Program-made: the position numbers and the translations under genes | Notes under the pieces: generated by a model | The model's input: the letters and a program-made list of their open reading frames with translations, nothing else | The model's database searches: none | What the model was told of the DNA's origin: nothing | NCBI RefSeq assembly: GCF_048771995.1 | Contig: NC_133063.1 | Location: 58,687,310 to 58,751,309, forward strand | DNA length: 64,000 nt | Direction of reading: 5' to 3' | Origin: Taeniopygia guttata | Lineage: Eukaryota > Chordata > Aves > Passeriformes > Estrildidae | In this document: positions 12,540 through 44,100 of the stretch, one piece after another | Layout: each line of letters starts with the position of its first letter | Position numbering within the stretch: position 1 is the stretch's first letter

Positions 12540-15424
12540 TCTCAAGGTTTTACATATTTTATTGAAAAGGAATTATTTTCTGAGCAATGCAAATTGCAGC
12601 AGCTCACAAATTTCTTCTACAAAAAGAAATCTGTACCTAAGAGTCACGTCTACTCAACACTCTCAGAACCAGACCCTCCTAGTCCACAGTAATTCTGAAG
12701 ATAGAATACAGAAACAGTGATTAAAACATGACTGTTCAGTTAGCGCAGACATACTATTTTTGAGATGAGGTTCTTTAAAAAAAAGCCACAACACAGTCAC
12801 TGGATGTTGCATTTACTAAATTTCAAAATTACATCAGGATCCTTTGAAAAGTTAATTCAGTCTTTCTAAACAGTTAGCAATGCTTTAATGAGTTCTAGTT
12901 CAAGAAATATTCCAATTACATATTCCATAAGTCAGTACACTAAAAACTAAAGTTCAGTAAAACTGATGAAACAAGCCTAAATTTATAACTGAAGCCATTT
13001 ATATGTTGTATTAATGTATAATACAAATAAACCTCTTAGTGTACTCTACACTGAAGAGTTCACAGACAAATGCAACACTTTCACATTTACTTCAAGTCAT
13101 CTTAAATAAATTCAATTTAAAAACACTTTCATGGTAGCATTCCATGTGTCATAAGCAATCACTTGTACTTGAAAATATGCATGAGTGAGAATTTTTCCTC
13201 TCCCCTCAAATTTAATGTTACATAAAATATCAACCAGTCACCTTGAACATTTTGAATTATAACTATACTGAGCAGCATGTGTAACTGAAGCCTAAGCCAG
13301 CTAAAATGAAACTAAAGCAGGATTCTTCTAAAGAATGCATATGTTCTGTTAAAAATATTACAGGAAAAGATATCTACCATACTTAGCAGAACTTGTTCGT
13401 ATTTCAAAAAGAGGTGTGAAGGGACAGTTAGCCCTACACCAGGTCAGGGGCTGCTCTGCAGCACAGGCTAAGCAAATGCTTAAATAACAGTCACCCACTG
13501 TGTACTGTGCAAGAAGTTACATGCTGGGAAGGATGAACAATTTTAAGTTTGGTATGTGCAAAAACCCCACCTTTCACTCCATTATAAACAATTTCCAAAT
13601 TTATCAGGCTGTCTAAAGAAAGAGTAAATACTTTGCCTACCTGTACACGTGTAGGCATCGAAGACCCCTTCACAAATATTAAACTACTTTAAAGCTTAGT
13701 GTTCCTTCAGGTATTACTTACATCATTAGACTTGCTGAATCTGAAGCTACATTTAACATAATTTATCTGAAACTTAAGTAAGAAGAATACTACAAGTGTC
13801 ATAATAAGGAAGCAGTTACATTAACTGCTTCCTCTAGAAGAAAAGTGCAAATGTACTAAATTATTTGTTTATACATTCTTGGCTTTACCTAAGGTATGTA
13901 GTAGGAAAACAACATAAAATTCCTAATAATACAATGAAAGGAAAGCCACAGATAATGGACACACTTTCTTTGCTAGGTGAGGTTCAGAGCTCTCACAGGT
14001 AAACATTTTTCAGCACAGCAAAAATATCTCCACATCTGTGAAACAACACTGTTCACTTGCACTATCTAGTTCTCCTGATTCACCTCTACTCCAGTAAGAA
14101 AAGTTCCAATAGAGAGTTTTGATCTACTGCTCAGAGTCGTAGCTCCTCTACCAACATGAAGAGAGTCCACGGCATAGCTTCTTCAGTTGGCAGTGGCCAT
14201 AGACTTAAAGAAAAGGAAATAAGACCTTGTGTGCATACCAGACAGATAATATTGTCTGAAAAGATGCATATTCAGCAGAAAAAGAGGTATCACTAGGTCA
14301 TTGCAACCTTCTCTGAATTTAAACAGCACTACACCCATATTTCATGGGTTTGTGAATGAATAATCTTCTAAAATAGAGGCACTGGTGACAATTCCATGTA
14401 GAAGATACAGTAAAAACTGAAAATTTAATTATGGAAGGTTTGTATCACATTTTACCAATTACCTTTTAAAGACTTATAATTTAGTGTTCACTGGTTTTAC
14501 ACTGTGTTATTGAATATTTCAAGGCCACTACCTTAATCTGGCTACATAAAAGAACACCACTGGACTGACATTACACCACACTACTTCTTTAAGAAGTTGT
14601 TTTTTAAAAATTTAATTTAACTTCTTCAGGAATAAGCTTAATCTCTAAAAGCAGATTATATCCCCAAGTATACACAAAACACTTTCACCTCAGTATCATC
14701 ATAGTATGTCCATAATTAATTCAGTGTGAAAAACTCAACTAACCCCTGCCCCCAAGATATAAAACAATATGCTAAATAATGCCACAGCCCCTTTGCTATG
14801 CAACACTTTTCTCCATTCTGAACTTTCTTTGTGCAGTTATGCTGCAGTTCTCGTAACAAACAAGGAGGTTAATAAATAATAAGGGAAGCATTTTCTTTAC
14901 ATGGTGTAGCTGCATGTAAGTTTCAATGCCACCTTTATATTTATGGATTCTTTTGATATTGATGAGTAGCACCATTTATCTCTAACTAATAGAGCTCGGT
15001 ATTCTAATTAACTTGAGATGGATGTTAGAATAGCTTCATGGGGAAGCATTTCTAAACTACTCAGAATTTTCATAACACCAATTAACTACTATAATCGTGT
15101 TATAACTATTACATGAAATCTAATGCATATTTTATCAGGGAAAAAAAATTTAAATTTTAACAATATCTCAAAAAGGAATTTCAAGGCATCCTTGAAACAC
15201 TCTTCCATTGCCACTAAATGTAGATGTATCAACCTTCCAAATCACTATAATGACACAAGTTTACTGAACCAATTAACCAATCTAGGATGAAGGTTTACAA
15301 TTTTTTGTAACCACCAACTGAAAGAAAATCCCCTCTTCAGGGAGCAGACCTGGTGACAACACCCTATAATGTGCAAACAAAACCAAACCATAAACTACAA
15401 CATTAAATTGCAGCTGATGTAAAG
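12540..15424 (-). other. TRIM23: TRIM23 3'UTR (approximate)
   Basis: Runs from the TAA stop (15427-15425) to the AATAAA pair near 12525-12563. About 2.9 kb, AT-rich, without recognisable repeats or coding potential. That fits a long vertebrate 3'UTR. Its extent is inferred. Confidence 0.55.
12558..12563 (-). terminator. TRIM23: TRIM23 candidate poly(A) signal AATAAA
   Basis: Reverse complement of TTTATT, about 2.86 kb past the TRIM23 stop codon. The left flank turns repetitive soon after, which fits a gene end here. Confidence 0.5.
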
Positions 15425-34878
<19,454 letters not shown>

Positions 34879-34994
34879 CTCGGGGAGGGAGGAGCGGCCC
34901 CGCAGGAAGGAACGCAGAGCGGCCGCTGGCTCAGGCACCACCCCGGCGGGCGCAGGCACCGCCCTGCAGAAGTGCAAAATTACAGAAATGTAAA

Positions 34995-35014
34995 ACTACG
35001 ACTCCCAGCGTGCC
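34995..35014 (+). promoter_or_regulatory. ZNF143/THAP11 (SBS) motif, copy 1
   Basis: ACTACGACTCCCAGCGTGCC closely follows the known promoter motif ACTACAATTCCCAGAATGC, bound by ZNF143 (Staf) and THAP11 (Ronin). It lies 117-136 bp upstream of the TRIM23 ATG and about 175 bp upstream of the TRAPPC13 ATG. Confidence 0.8.
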
Positions 35015-35070
35015 CCACAACAGAACTGGCAGGCGGATGAGGCGGTGATGCCTCACCCGGGCCACCCGCG

Positions 35071-35089
35071 GAACCCTGGGAGCTGTAGT
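35071..35089 (-). promoter_or_regulatory. ZNF143/THAP11 (SBS) motif, copy 2, inverted
   Basis: Reading the minus strand gives ACTACAGCTCCCAGGGTTC, a second match to the ACTACAnnTCCCAG core. It is in opposite orientation, about 57 bp from copy 1 and about 100 bp upstream of the TRAPPC13 ATG. Confidence 0.78.
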
Positions 35090-35186
35090 CCGTCCCGCCG
35101 CGCTGCAGCCTGGGACGGTCGTGCCCGCTGCCGCCGCAGTCTGCGCAGCTCCTGTCCCTCCGCCGGCCATCCCGCGGGTGAAGGCC

Positions 35187-38100
35187 ATGGACGTCAACCA
35201 GCCCAAGCAGGAGCACTTGCTGGCTCTGAAAGGTACCAACAGCGCGGCCTCACCGGCTCCCGCCCGCCCGGCCCCGATTCGGTGGTGAAACAGCGTGTCT
35301 GATCCGCTGCCCAGGGTGGTTCTTCCCCCGGTTTAGAAGGAGGTGGAGCAGGGAGCGGCCCTGCGCTCAGTGCCCGCGGCGCTCAGTGCCCGAGGGCATC
35401 AGGGAGCGGTGAGGGCCGCTCTGCCGCGCCGCGCTCACCGCAGCCTGTGCTCCTGGCGTGGGGGGCTCTTCGCGCCTGCCCGGCTGGGTCAGTGCTCAAG
35501 GCTTCAAAGTAAATGCTCAGCTATAATTTCCTTTCCAGTTCCCCTGCTGCCTCTTTTGTTTGTTTGTTTTTCAGGACGAGAGGACACAGTGTTAAACTGC
35601 GTCAGGGGAGGTTTAGGCTGTGCGTTAGGAGGGATTCCGTCACGGGAAGGGTCATTAGACATTGGCATGGGCTGCCCAGGGAGGTAGTGGAGTCACCGTC
35701 CCGGAAAGTATTTAAAGAAAGACTGGACGTGGCGCTTGATGCCACGGTGTATTTAACAAAGTGGTGGTCGGTTTTACGTTGGATTCCATGGTCACAGACA
35801 TCTTTTGCAACACAGCTGATTCCGTGATTCCCCTTTGGATAGCTTTTGCTCCTTTCACCTCATAATGCATAATGTTCAGTTACGAGGCTTACCTCCTTGA
35901 TTCAGGGATCACGAAGAGTGAAAATACAATTGTGTAGGTCACTTGCATGCCTCCAAAATTAATGTAGAAATCAAGAGAGCCATGTGAAGAATTTGTTAAT
36001 TTCTGAATCATAAATGCTGCTAGTTACGTACAAGTAATAGAAAGCTGGTTAGAATCTCACCTCTGTAAGCATTCTAGATCAGTAAGACCACCCAGGTGGA
36101 TAAAGTAGTGCAGGTATGAGTAATTTCAGAGGCCATCTTCTCATTTTAAAACTCTCCTGGACAAAGTTTTTAATGGTGTCTCCATGTGCTGGTAAAATCT
36201 GTTAACCATAACTCAAAGCTCAAAAAGCTCTTTTCAAATACATATACACATATGCAATAAGGGCAAAAACATGAGAACATGAAAGATCAGCAGCTGCCAA
36301 ATGTGTTTTGCTAGTAATTTATTTAAAGCAAAAAGCTTAATGGTGGATCATTTTGCTTTTATAAGAAACCAGTGCCATCCTTGGTTTTGGACTGAATTTA
36401 ATACAGGTTGTAGGTTTTGTAGAAGTGGGGAAGATAGGGGGATTTATTTTCATTGTGACTGTATTAAACCAAATCTCTACAGTGGCAGTCCTTGATTTTG
36501 TTGTTTTAATATCATGTATGTTACTGCTCTCCTTATAGGGAGTGTGAAATGATTGCAAATTTTTGTGGATGCAGGGGGAAATAGGAAAGCAACACTGCAT
36601 GTTTTATTTATGTTTCATAATAGTGTAGTTCTCTGTTCATCATGCTTCTGCATTTAATATAATCTTTGTATGGAAGTATAAAGCCTTTGACAACTTAATA
36701 AGTTTCTTAGTTATTCCAAAAGTCTAATAAATTAATAAATTACCAGTTCCTCAAGGATTAAAGCCTAGTTGCATGTAACGCTTGGAAGCTTTGAGGCTGA
36801 AACTAGATATGAAGTTCTGATATAAAATGGAAGTAGGCAGCTCTAATTTACTTAGAGCACTTCCCTTTTAATTTTTCACTTTAAAAATTACTGTATCAGT
36901 CAGTACTATTTTGGGAAGGGTTTCTGTAACATACATGTTTTCTAGTTACTTTATGTGCCTCGGCTGAAAGTGCTGATATATAGGACTAAAACTCTTTACA
37001 AAATTGTCTGCTAACTTTGAGAAAAATAGGCAGCAGTAAATGTGTGTCTTTTAATATGTATCACAACAATATAACCAGAATAGTGGATGGCAAGTATGAG
37101 ATGGTGACAGTAAAAGAGTTCTCAGTCCTGTAAAGGACTGTTTTGAGTAAGCAGTGTGCAGGTGGATAATGCTCAGTGTCCTGAAGTTACACTGGTAATG
37201 ATACAATACAACCGCTAATGTTCAGCGTAGATAAAATAGAGTGTTCTGATATATATCTCACATATTTTTACTACCTGTTTCTTTCTTGAAAAATATCCTA
37301 GCAGCCTTTTTCTTTATATGGTAGTATCTCATTGTTTTATAATACTTCTGCTTTAGGTCCTGTTTTCCACTGATCTTTGCATCATGGGGCAAGGAAATTC
37401 TTGTAAATAAGATGTTTCAGTCTAGATTCAAGAATCATTATCAAGAGACTGTTTTCCTAAGAATCACTGGATTCCTACTGTTCAAGCATGGAAGTGGTCT
37501 TGCACTGTCGACCACATCAGAGAGATCTAATAAATTTGCAGAAACTTGCAGAAGCAGCAGTGAAGGAGTTTCCCATTCGCCAGTTACCAAGATTTGCACC
37601 CTGGTTTTCAAATGATTTACGCAGACTTCCCCTCAAACCAAAAAAGCAGGCACCTGTTATTTCTTGTGAGGAAGCAGAAGAATTGAAACAGCTTTCTACA
37701 CCTTCAGAATATGTTGCAGGATCTCCTGATTATGACTGCACAAAAAATCTCCTTGAGTTTCACTCTAGCATGAAACATGGTCCAACTTTAATCCAAGCAC
37801 AAGCTGTTCACAAACCCATTAACTTGGACTATCAAGGAGAACCACCATCTAATGAAGATAAAAAATTGAAAAGATCTTGGAGTGTCTCTCTCCCTAGAGC
37901 TAAACTCAAAGAAAAGATTCATCCTTTATCTCAAGAACTCCAGAATAATTTGGAAAGATTAAAGCTGCATGCATTTTGTAGAGCCAAGTGGACAATTGAA
38001 CAATCTCTTTGTAAAAACCAGAATTTGGAGGACGTATGGATAAAATTGAATAGACTCATTAAACAGAATGAATTGCCATCTTGCAATGCTACTATCCAAA

Positions 38101-41100
38101 GATCTATGGGACAGATATGGATTTTCTGTGATATATTATACTGTGAATATGTTAGAAATATTCTTAGGGAAAAGCTAAGCCTTACAGATAAAATGAATTT
38201 GCTTGTACATAAATATGGAATTATATTTAGTTTATAATTTCAGATACAGTTTAGTAATAACATTACTGTCAGAAATACTAGAGTTTTTAAGCACTTTAGA
38301 ATATATAGACCTTAAAACAACTGATAAATTAACCATAAGGAAACTACTTATGTTATTTTGCTACAGCTTTCTAACTATAATGATATATAATGATATATTT
38401 TTTAACTTTGTTTTGCTTCAAGACTTACAGTTCTGTTAAGATTAGTAAGTTTCTGTTTAGTTTAGTACTGTGTTTTATAGCTTTTCTGTACCTTGGTGGT
38501 CTAAAGGAAAAAATTAGAGTAAAAATTCCAGACTGTTGTGGCAAGCTATGTCAGATAATAAAATTAATGCTAATTAATACGGTTAAGCAAAGTACATCCT
38601 CTCTGCTTCACTGGAATTAGGAGAAGGAAAGATGTTTTTAAGTGTGTTGTAATAATTGCTATAATAGCTGTAACTGATATCAGGATTTTTAAGATCTGAT
38701 TATTTCCTGAAAGTAGTCTCTGAGTTTTTCTAATGATTGCATATCCCTCCCGTGAAGTACAAATTTACTTTATGTCTTAGTAATGTTAGCTATATTTTCA
38801 CAGAAGTATTAATGATCAATATTCAATAGAAGCTGTGGGCTGAAAAATAATGAACAACTTAATAATTGCTGTTTTATGCTTTTGATAAATTTTTTCCCTG
38901 ATGTTTTTGTCTCTAATTACATTCGGGAACAAGAAAACACTAGCTTCCAGCTAAAAGTGAGGAAATTAAGAAATGAGACATCTATCTGAAACCTCTTGTT
39001 GTCTTTGAGAATTTGAATGCCTTTTATGGTCATAAAAGGCAGAGTTCAGGATGACTTTTTGTCTCCTAAAAGATTGAAGTATTCCAAGGTCATTCTGTTC
39101 CTGCTCAATTAGAACTTTGGAGGAGCAGTAGAGAAGTTAATTGGATCAATATGACTGCAAGGTTATACATTTTCACTCCTATTAATTCTAAATAATTATG
39201 CTGTGGCTGGAGGTCAAGGTCTGTAGCATCTGGAAAAGGGGGAAAACAGTATTTGCTGATTGTCATTAATGCCGCTCACAGCAAAGTGTACCTAAGCATA
39301 ACAGAAACTCTGTATAAGAAAAGTAAATTCCTCTCAAACCTAACATTCTTATAACATCCTTGTGTTGGATAATCATATTTTATCTAGGCATTACAGGTTT
39401 TTTTAGATAAAAAAATCTCCATTTGAGTAATTGGCATGTATTTTTAAATTTTGACTGAATTTTAAGACATTTGTAGATGTCTTATATTGATGTTTGGGGT
39501 GCTTGTGACATTTAATATGACCACTTAGCAAAATTGATTCAAAATGCTATCTAGACTGCATAACTGCAGTACAGCTGTGGGCTGTTACTAGTTTTAAAGC
39601 TTATATAGCCAAATTTTTCACTGACATATTTCTGAGCTAAAAATGTATAGTAACAAAATTTCTTTGTGCATCAGCATTTTTGAAAATAAAATGAAGTAAA
39701 ATCCAGTGTGATTTGAGTTGTATTTAATGTATTTCGTATCTAGGATCTTAGATGATACATTTTCTAACCTTAATTTAGTACTCCTAATAAATGTGGTAAT
39801 GTGACTATCATAGTTTGTTTTGACTTAATTCTGTAATGTATTTATTTATTTTCTGAAACATGACTTAACTTTTTCTTCAGAAACAGCAAATACTAGTTAT
39901 ACAGGCTTTGTGTGAATTTGAATAAAACTGGATAATGCCAGTAATACAGTCCCACTAGATTAATTTGATATACTGACAAAAGATCTAAACAAACTTTTTA
40001 CTAAACAGAAGGCGAGATTGTTGTCACTGTAGCTGCCAGCTTTGTGCTGCTATGGGTTGGCTTGTATGTGAATAATGGTAGATGCACCTCAGCTGGTAAC
40101 TGAGGTCATACAAGAGTGAACACCACTTTTGATTGCTCTCAGAATTAGTCTTGGTTAGCACCAGTATACAAGCTGAAATCTAGGCTTTCATTTTGTTTTT
40201 TCCAAGGAATGCTTACTTCATAAGCATGTGTAATTCAGTATCTTTTCTTTTTAATTTTCAATGTTGAATGTGGTTCACTATTTACTCTATTTTGTGTATC
40301 TTGGGTTCCGTTTAATATACCTCATGGTTCTAAGTCTTCAAAGGTCACCATAACAAAGAGAATATATTATCTTTTTTTTTTTTTTTAATGTGAAAAATGT
40401 CTTTGTCAATGCTAATTTGCATAGGTCTGCTGTATGGTAGCATGAGTTCTCGTGAACCAACATGGCCCACTGTACCCAAATGTCTTATCAAAGTAATTTA
40501 ATATTTTACACCACTGGAAACAGAGAATGCTGTCTGGACACAATAGCTGTTCAAAAATACAATAAAAATAAACCCACCATACCTGTGTCAGTGCAAAGGC
40601 ATTGATTAACTTGGTGCAATCAAGATAAATCCTTTTGGTTTATTTTTTAGTGTTAGTTGGTGTTATATTTGTTAAGTTTCAAAGAAAAAAGCCCTAATGG
40701 TTTTTACATGTTCAGATTAACACCTAAGATTACAAATGCTCAATTTTGTTTCATATGAATGCCTTCATGATAAGCTATATATAAGTCTAGGGCCTTTGGT
40801 TAATTTGAAAAGGTAGAAATTACTTTAAGAAGTAACACCTTAAATCTGTCATTTATGTGAAAATAATGTAATTTTGAGTCCGAGTTAAAGTGGCCTTTGA
40901 AAATACCACTTATTTGAAATAGGGTTTTTTAAATAGGAAAATCTTAAGTATTTTGATTTTGTCAGTATTAATAAAATAGCTCTGTTGTATTTTCATGATG
41001 TTTTCGTACTAGTTTTACTGGTTTGGGTTTAAAGGTTGTGATCTAGAGAAAAAGCAGTGATGTAAATAATGTAGACTTTCAGTCTTGTAACTCTACCATG

Positions 41101-44100
41101 TGTTATAGTGCTATAGGTTAAGATGTAAATGCAATTTCTAATAGACTGAAAGGGTTATCAGGTATCTAAAATGAAAGGGTTATCAAGTATGAGTCATCAT
41201 GTCCCATTCTAGGGCAACAAGGATTACAGGACAGGCACTTAAGCTGGAAAAGTCTATAAACAAATGAAATGGACATACTTCTGAAGACCACAAAGCACTT
41301 AATGCTGTAGCAGGTGTTAAAACCTCTTGCACATCATATTGAAAGCAGTAGATGAGTAGGTTAGTTCACCAGGGATAGAAAGCAAGAGGAAGCAACGGCA
41401 TTCTTGGATCTTAGAATAGCAGGGAGGGATTTTTTTGTATTGCGAAAGGCCATGTGATCCTTTTTCAGGCTGAGACCTGTTTGGTGGTTTTGGTTTGTTG
41501 AGTGGTTTTGGGTTTTTTGTGGAAGTTGAGAAATAAAATTAAAAATAGTTGTTTGATTGACCAGTGTTGTTTTTTTTTTTTTTAATTTTTTATTTTTGCA
41601 GTGATGAGGCTAACCAAACCTACCTTGTTCACTAATATTCCAGTGACTTGTGAAGAAAGAGATTTGCCAGGTAAGTAAGTCTTTTCTACTAACTGATTAT
41701 TATGTATGTTTTACCAAGTTTAAGCAGTATGATCATCGAACACTTATATGTTAGAGGAGTCATGACGTCCCATAGACTCTTATCTGAAACAGCAGTATAC
41801 TTAAGATTTGGTAATAGCTAAAGGAAAGTACCAAGGTGCACTCTATAGCTCTTGACCTGTATCTCTGAAAGATTGGTGATGATACTCAAACAAACACATG
41901 ACCTCAAAATTTTAGCAGTTAACATACACAGTGAGATGCAGTTCTGTGAGGGAAATGTGTAAGTGGAGAAAGATTGGCATTACTATATATTTTTTTTTTT
42001 TAAATTTAGAGAAAAGGCCCTGGTAGTTAGAACCAACACATGAATGTTCTGTGGAAAAACAATCTTGCAAGAATCACTGGTTTTGAGTTGCATTATGCTC
42101 GGTGTGCCAATCATGAATTGGAAATCCCTGGGTTGTCTCCCAGAAATAGCTGAAGTCTTGAAGTCAAGTATAAGAGAGTCAAAGGAGAGATTCAAGAAGG
42201 AGGATTGTGTGAAAATACAAAGCAAGCAGGGTTGATTACTTCTGTTATGTAATGTGGTTTAGATTGGTAGAATTTCTCTCAAAATTCAGTATTAATCTGA
42301 GCAGTACCTTTTGGATTGTGAACTTCAGTATGTATATACTGAGTGAATTATTGGACACAAATGTCTTGAAGTTATAACTTGTAGGCAGGCCTATGGATAT
42401 ATATTTCATCCCTAAACAAGTTTATTGTAAAATAAATGTATCTAAAATAAACTACATCTGAGTAAGTGATTACGGGCCTAACTGAAATGTAGACAAAACT
42501 TTGAATTTAGCAAATATTTCATTAATAGGAACTTGTTATTTTTACAGGTAATCTATTTAACCAGCTCATGAAAGATGATCCTTCTACTGTAAAGGGGGCT
42601 GAGACTTTGATGTTAGGAGAAATGCTGACTTTGCCTCAAAATTTTGGGTAAGAATAAATGATTGTAACTGTAATATGCAAGATTTAGGATTCATTTGGTT
42701 TAGGATTCATACTTCTCTTTCTGTTTGAATACCATTGTTCTACAACAAGATGTTCAGTCATTTAAAAATAATAGGTGGTTTAATTTATAAATATATATGT
42801 GTATGCTGCCTGATGTTTCTTGTCTGATAGCCTGACTGAACCTAGTAAGGATTGAAAGATTAAAGAGATTTGCAGCTGTGGGTGAATTTCTAAGCTAATG
42901 CACTACTGTAAACCACATTATACTGACAAAGTGTACTGCCGTGATTTTTGTGGGTACTGAAAGCCATCTTCTTATTCATGTCAGACTTTAACTAGAAAAG
43001 AAATCTGATTTGTTTGTTCTCTTTTAAAACTGAAGGATGACTTCAGAAGTATGGGTGTGCAAATGCCAGTTTTCTTCTAGGGTTTGATCTGGCAAATGTG
43101 TATGTGTGTGAACTTAAAAATGTTTCAGTGAAATTCTCTGGTTTTTAATAACTGTCACTAATTGGTTTTTTCTTTTTTCTTTTTTTTTTTTCCTGAAATA
43201 TAGAAATATATTTCTGGGAGAGACATTTTCCAGTTATATTAGTGTGCACAATGATAGCAATCAAGTTGTCAAGGACATACTGGTGAAGGTATGTGAAGAA
43301 AAATCCACTTATAAAAGATTAATAAAAAAAAAAACCACAATTATTATATTTTCTGACAATATATTGTATGTTTAATGCTAATACGTAGACTTTAGGAAAT
43401 TTATGTCACTTTTTCCAATGCAGAAAATATACCTGGAAATTGGAAAGAGTAAGGCATAAAAATAGGAATTATTATAGAATTCTTCAAAGATTAAAATGAA
43501 AAACTAGGATTGTGTCAAAAAATTACAGAATCATAGAGTTTATGTTGGAAAAGACCTCTGAAGTCACCAAGTGGAACTGTTAACCCACCACTGCCAAATC
43601 CACTGCTAAACTCTGTCCCTAAGTTACACATCTGCAGAGTCTCCTGCAGGGATGGTGGCTCAACCACTTCCCTAGGTGGCCTGTTCAATACTTGACAACC
43701 CTTTTGGTGAAGAAATTGTTCCTGCTATCCAATCTAAGCCTCCGCTGGTGCAACTTGACACTGTTTCCTCTTGCTGCAATTGTTTGTTACTTTTGAGAAG
43801 AAATCAGCTCACACCTGGCTATAGCCTTCTTTCATGTAGTTGCAGAGAGCAGTAAAGTCCCTCTCCTGAGCCTTTTTCTCCTGGCCAAACACCCCCACCT
43901 CCATTGATCTTCTTTGGACATGCACCCTTCTATTTGAAACTTCTCTGAAGAATTGGTGTAGCAAAACTTCCACAGCTAAAAAATGGAGTTATATTCACTT
44001 ACCTTCACTTTCAATGAGATGAGTATACACTGATCTCAATATTGTATTAATTGTTTTCTAGAGAATTGGAGTTTTATGTTCTCTGAACAAATAAAACAGC

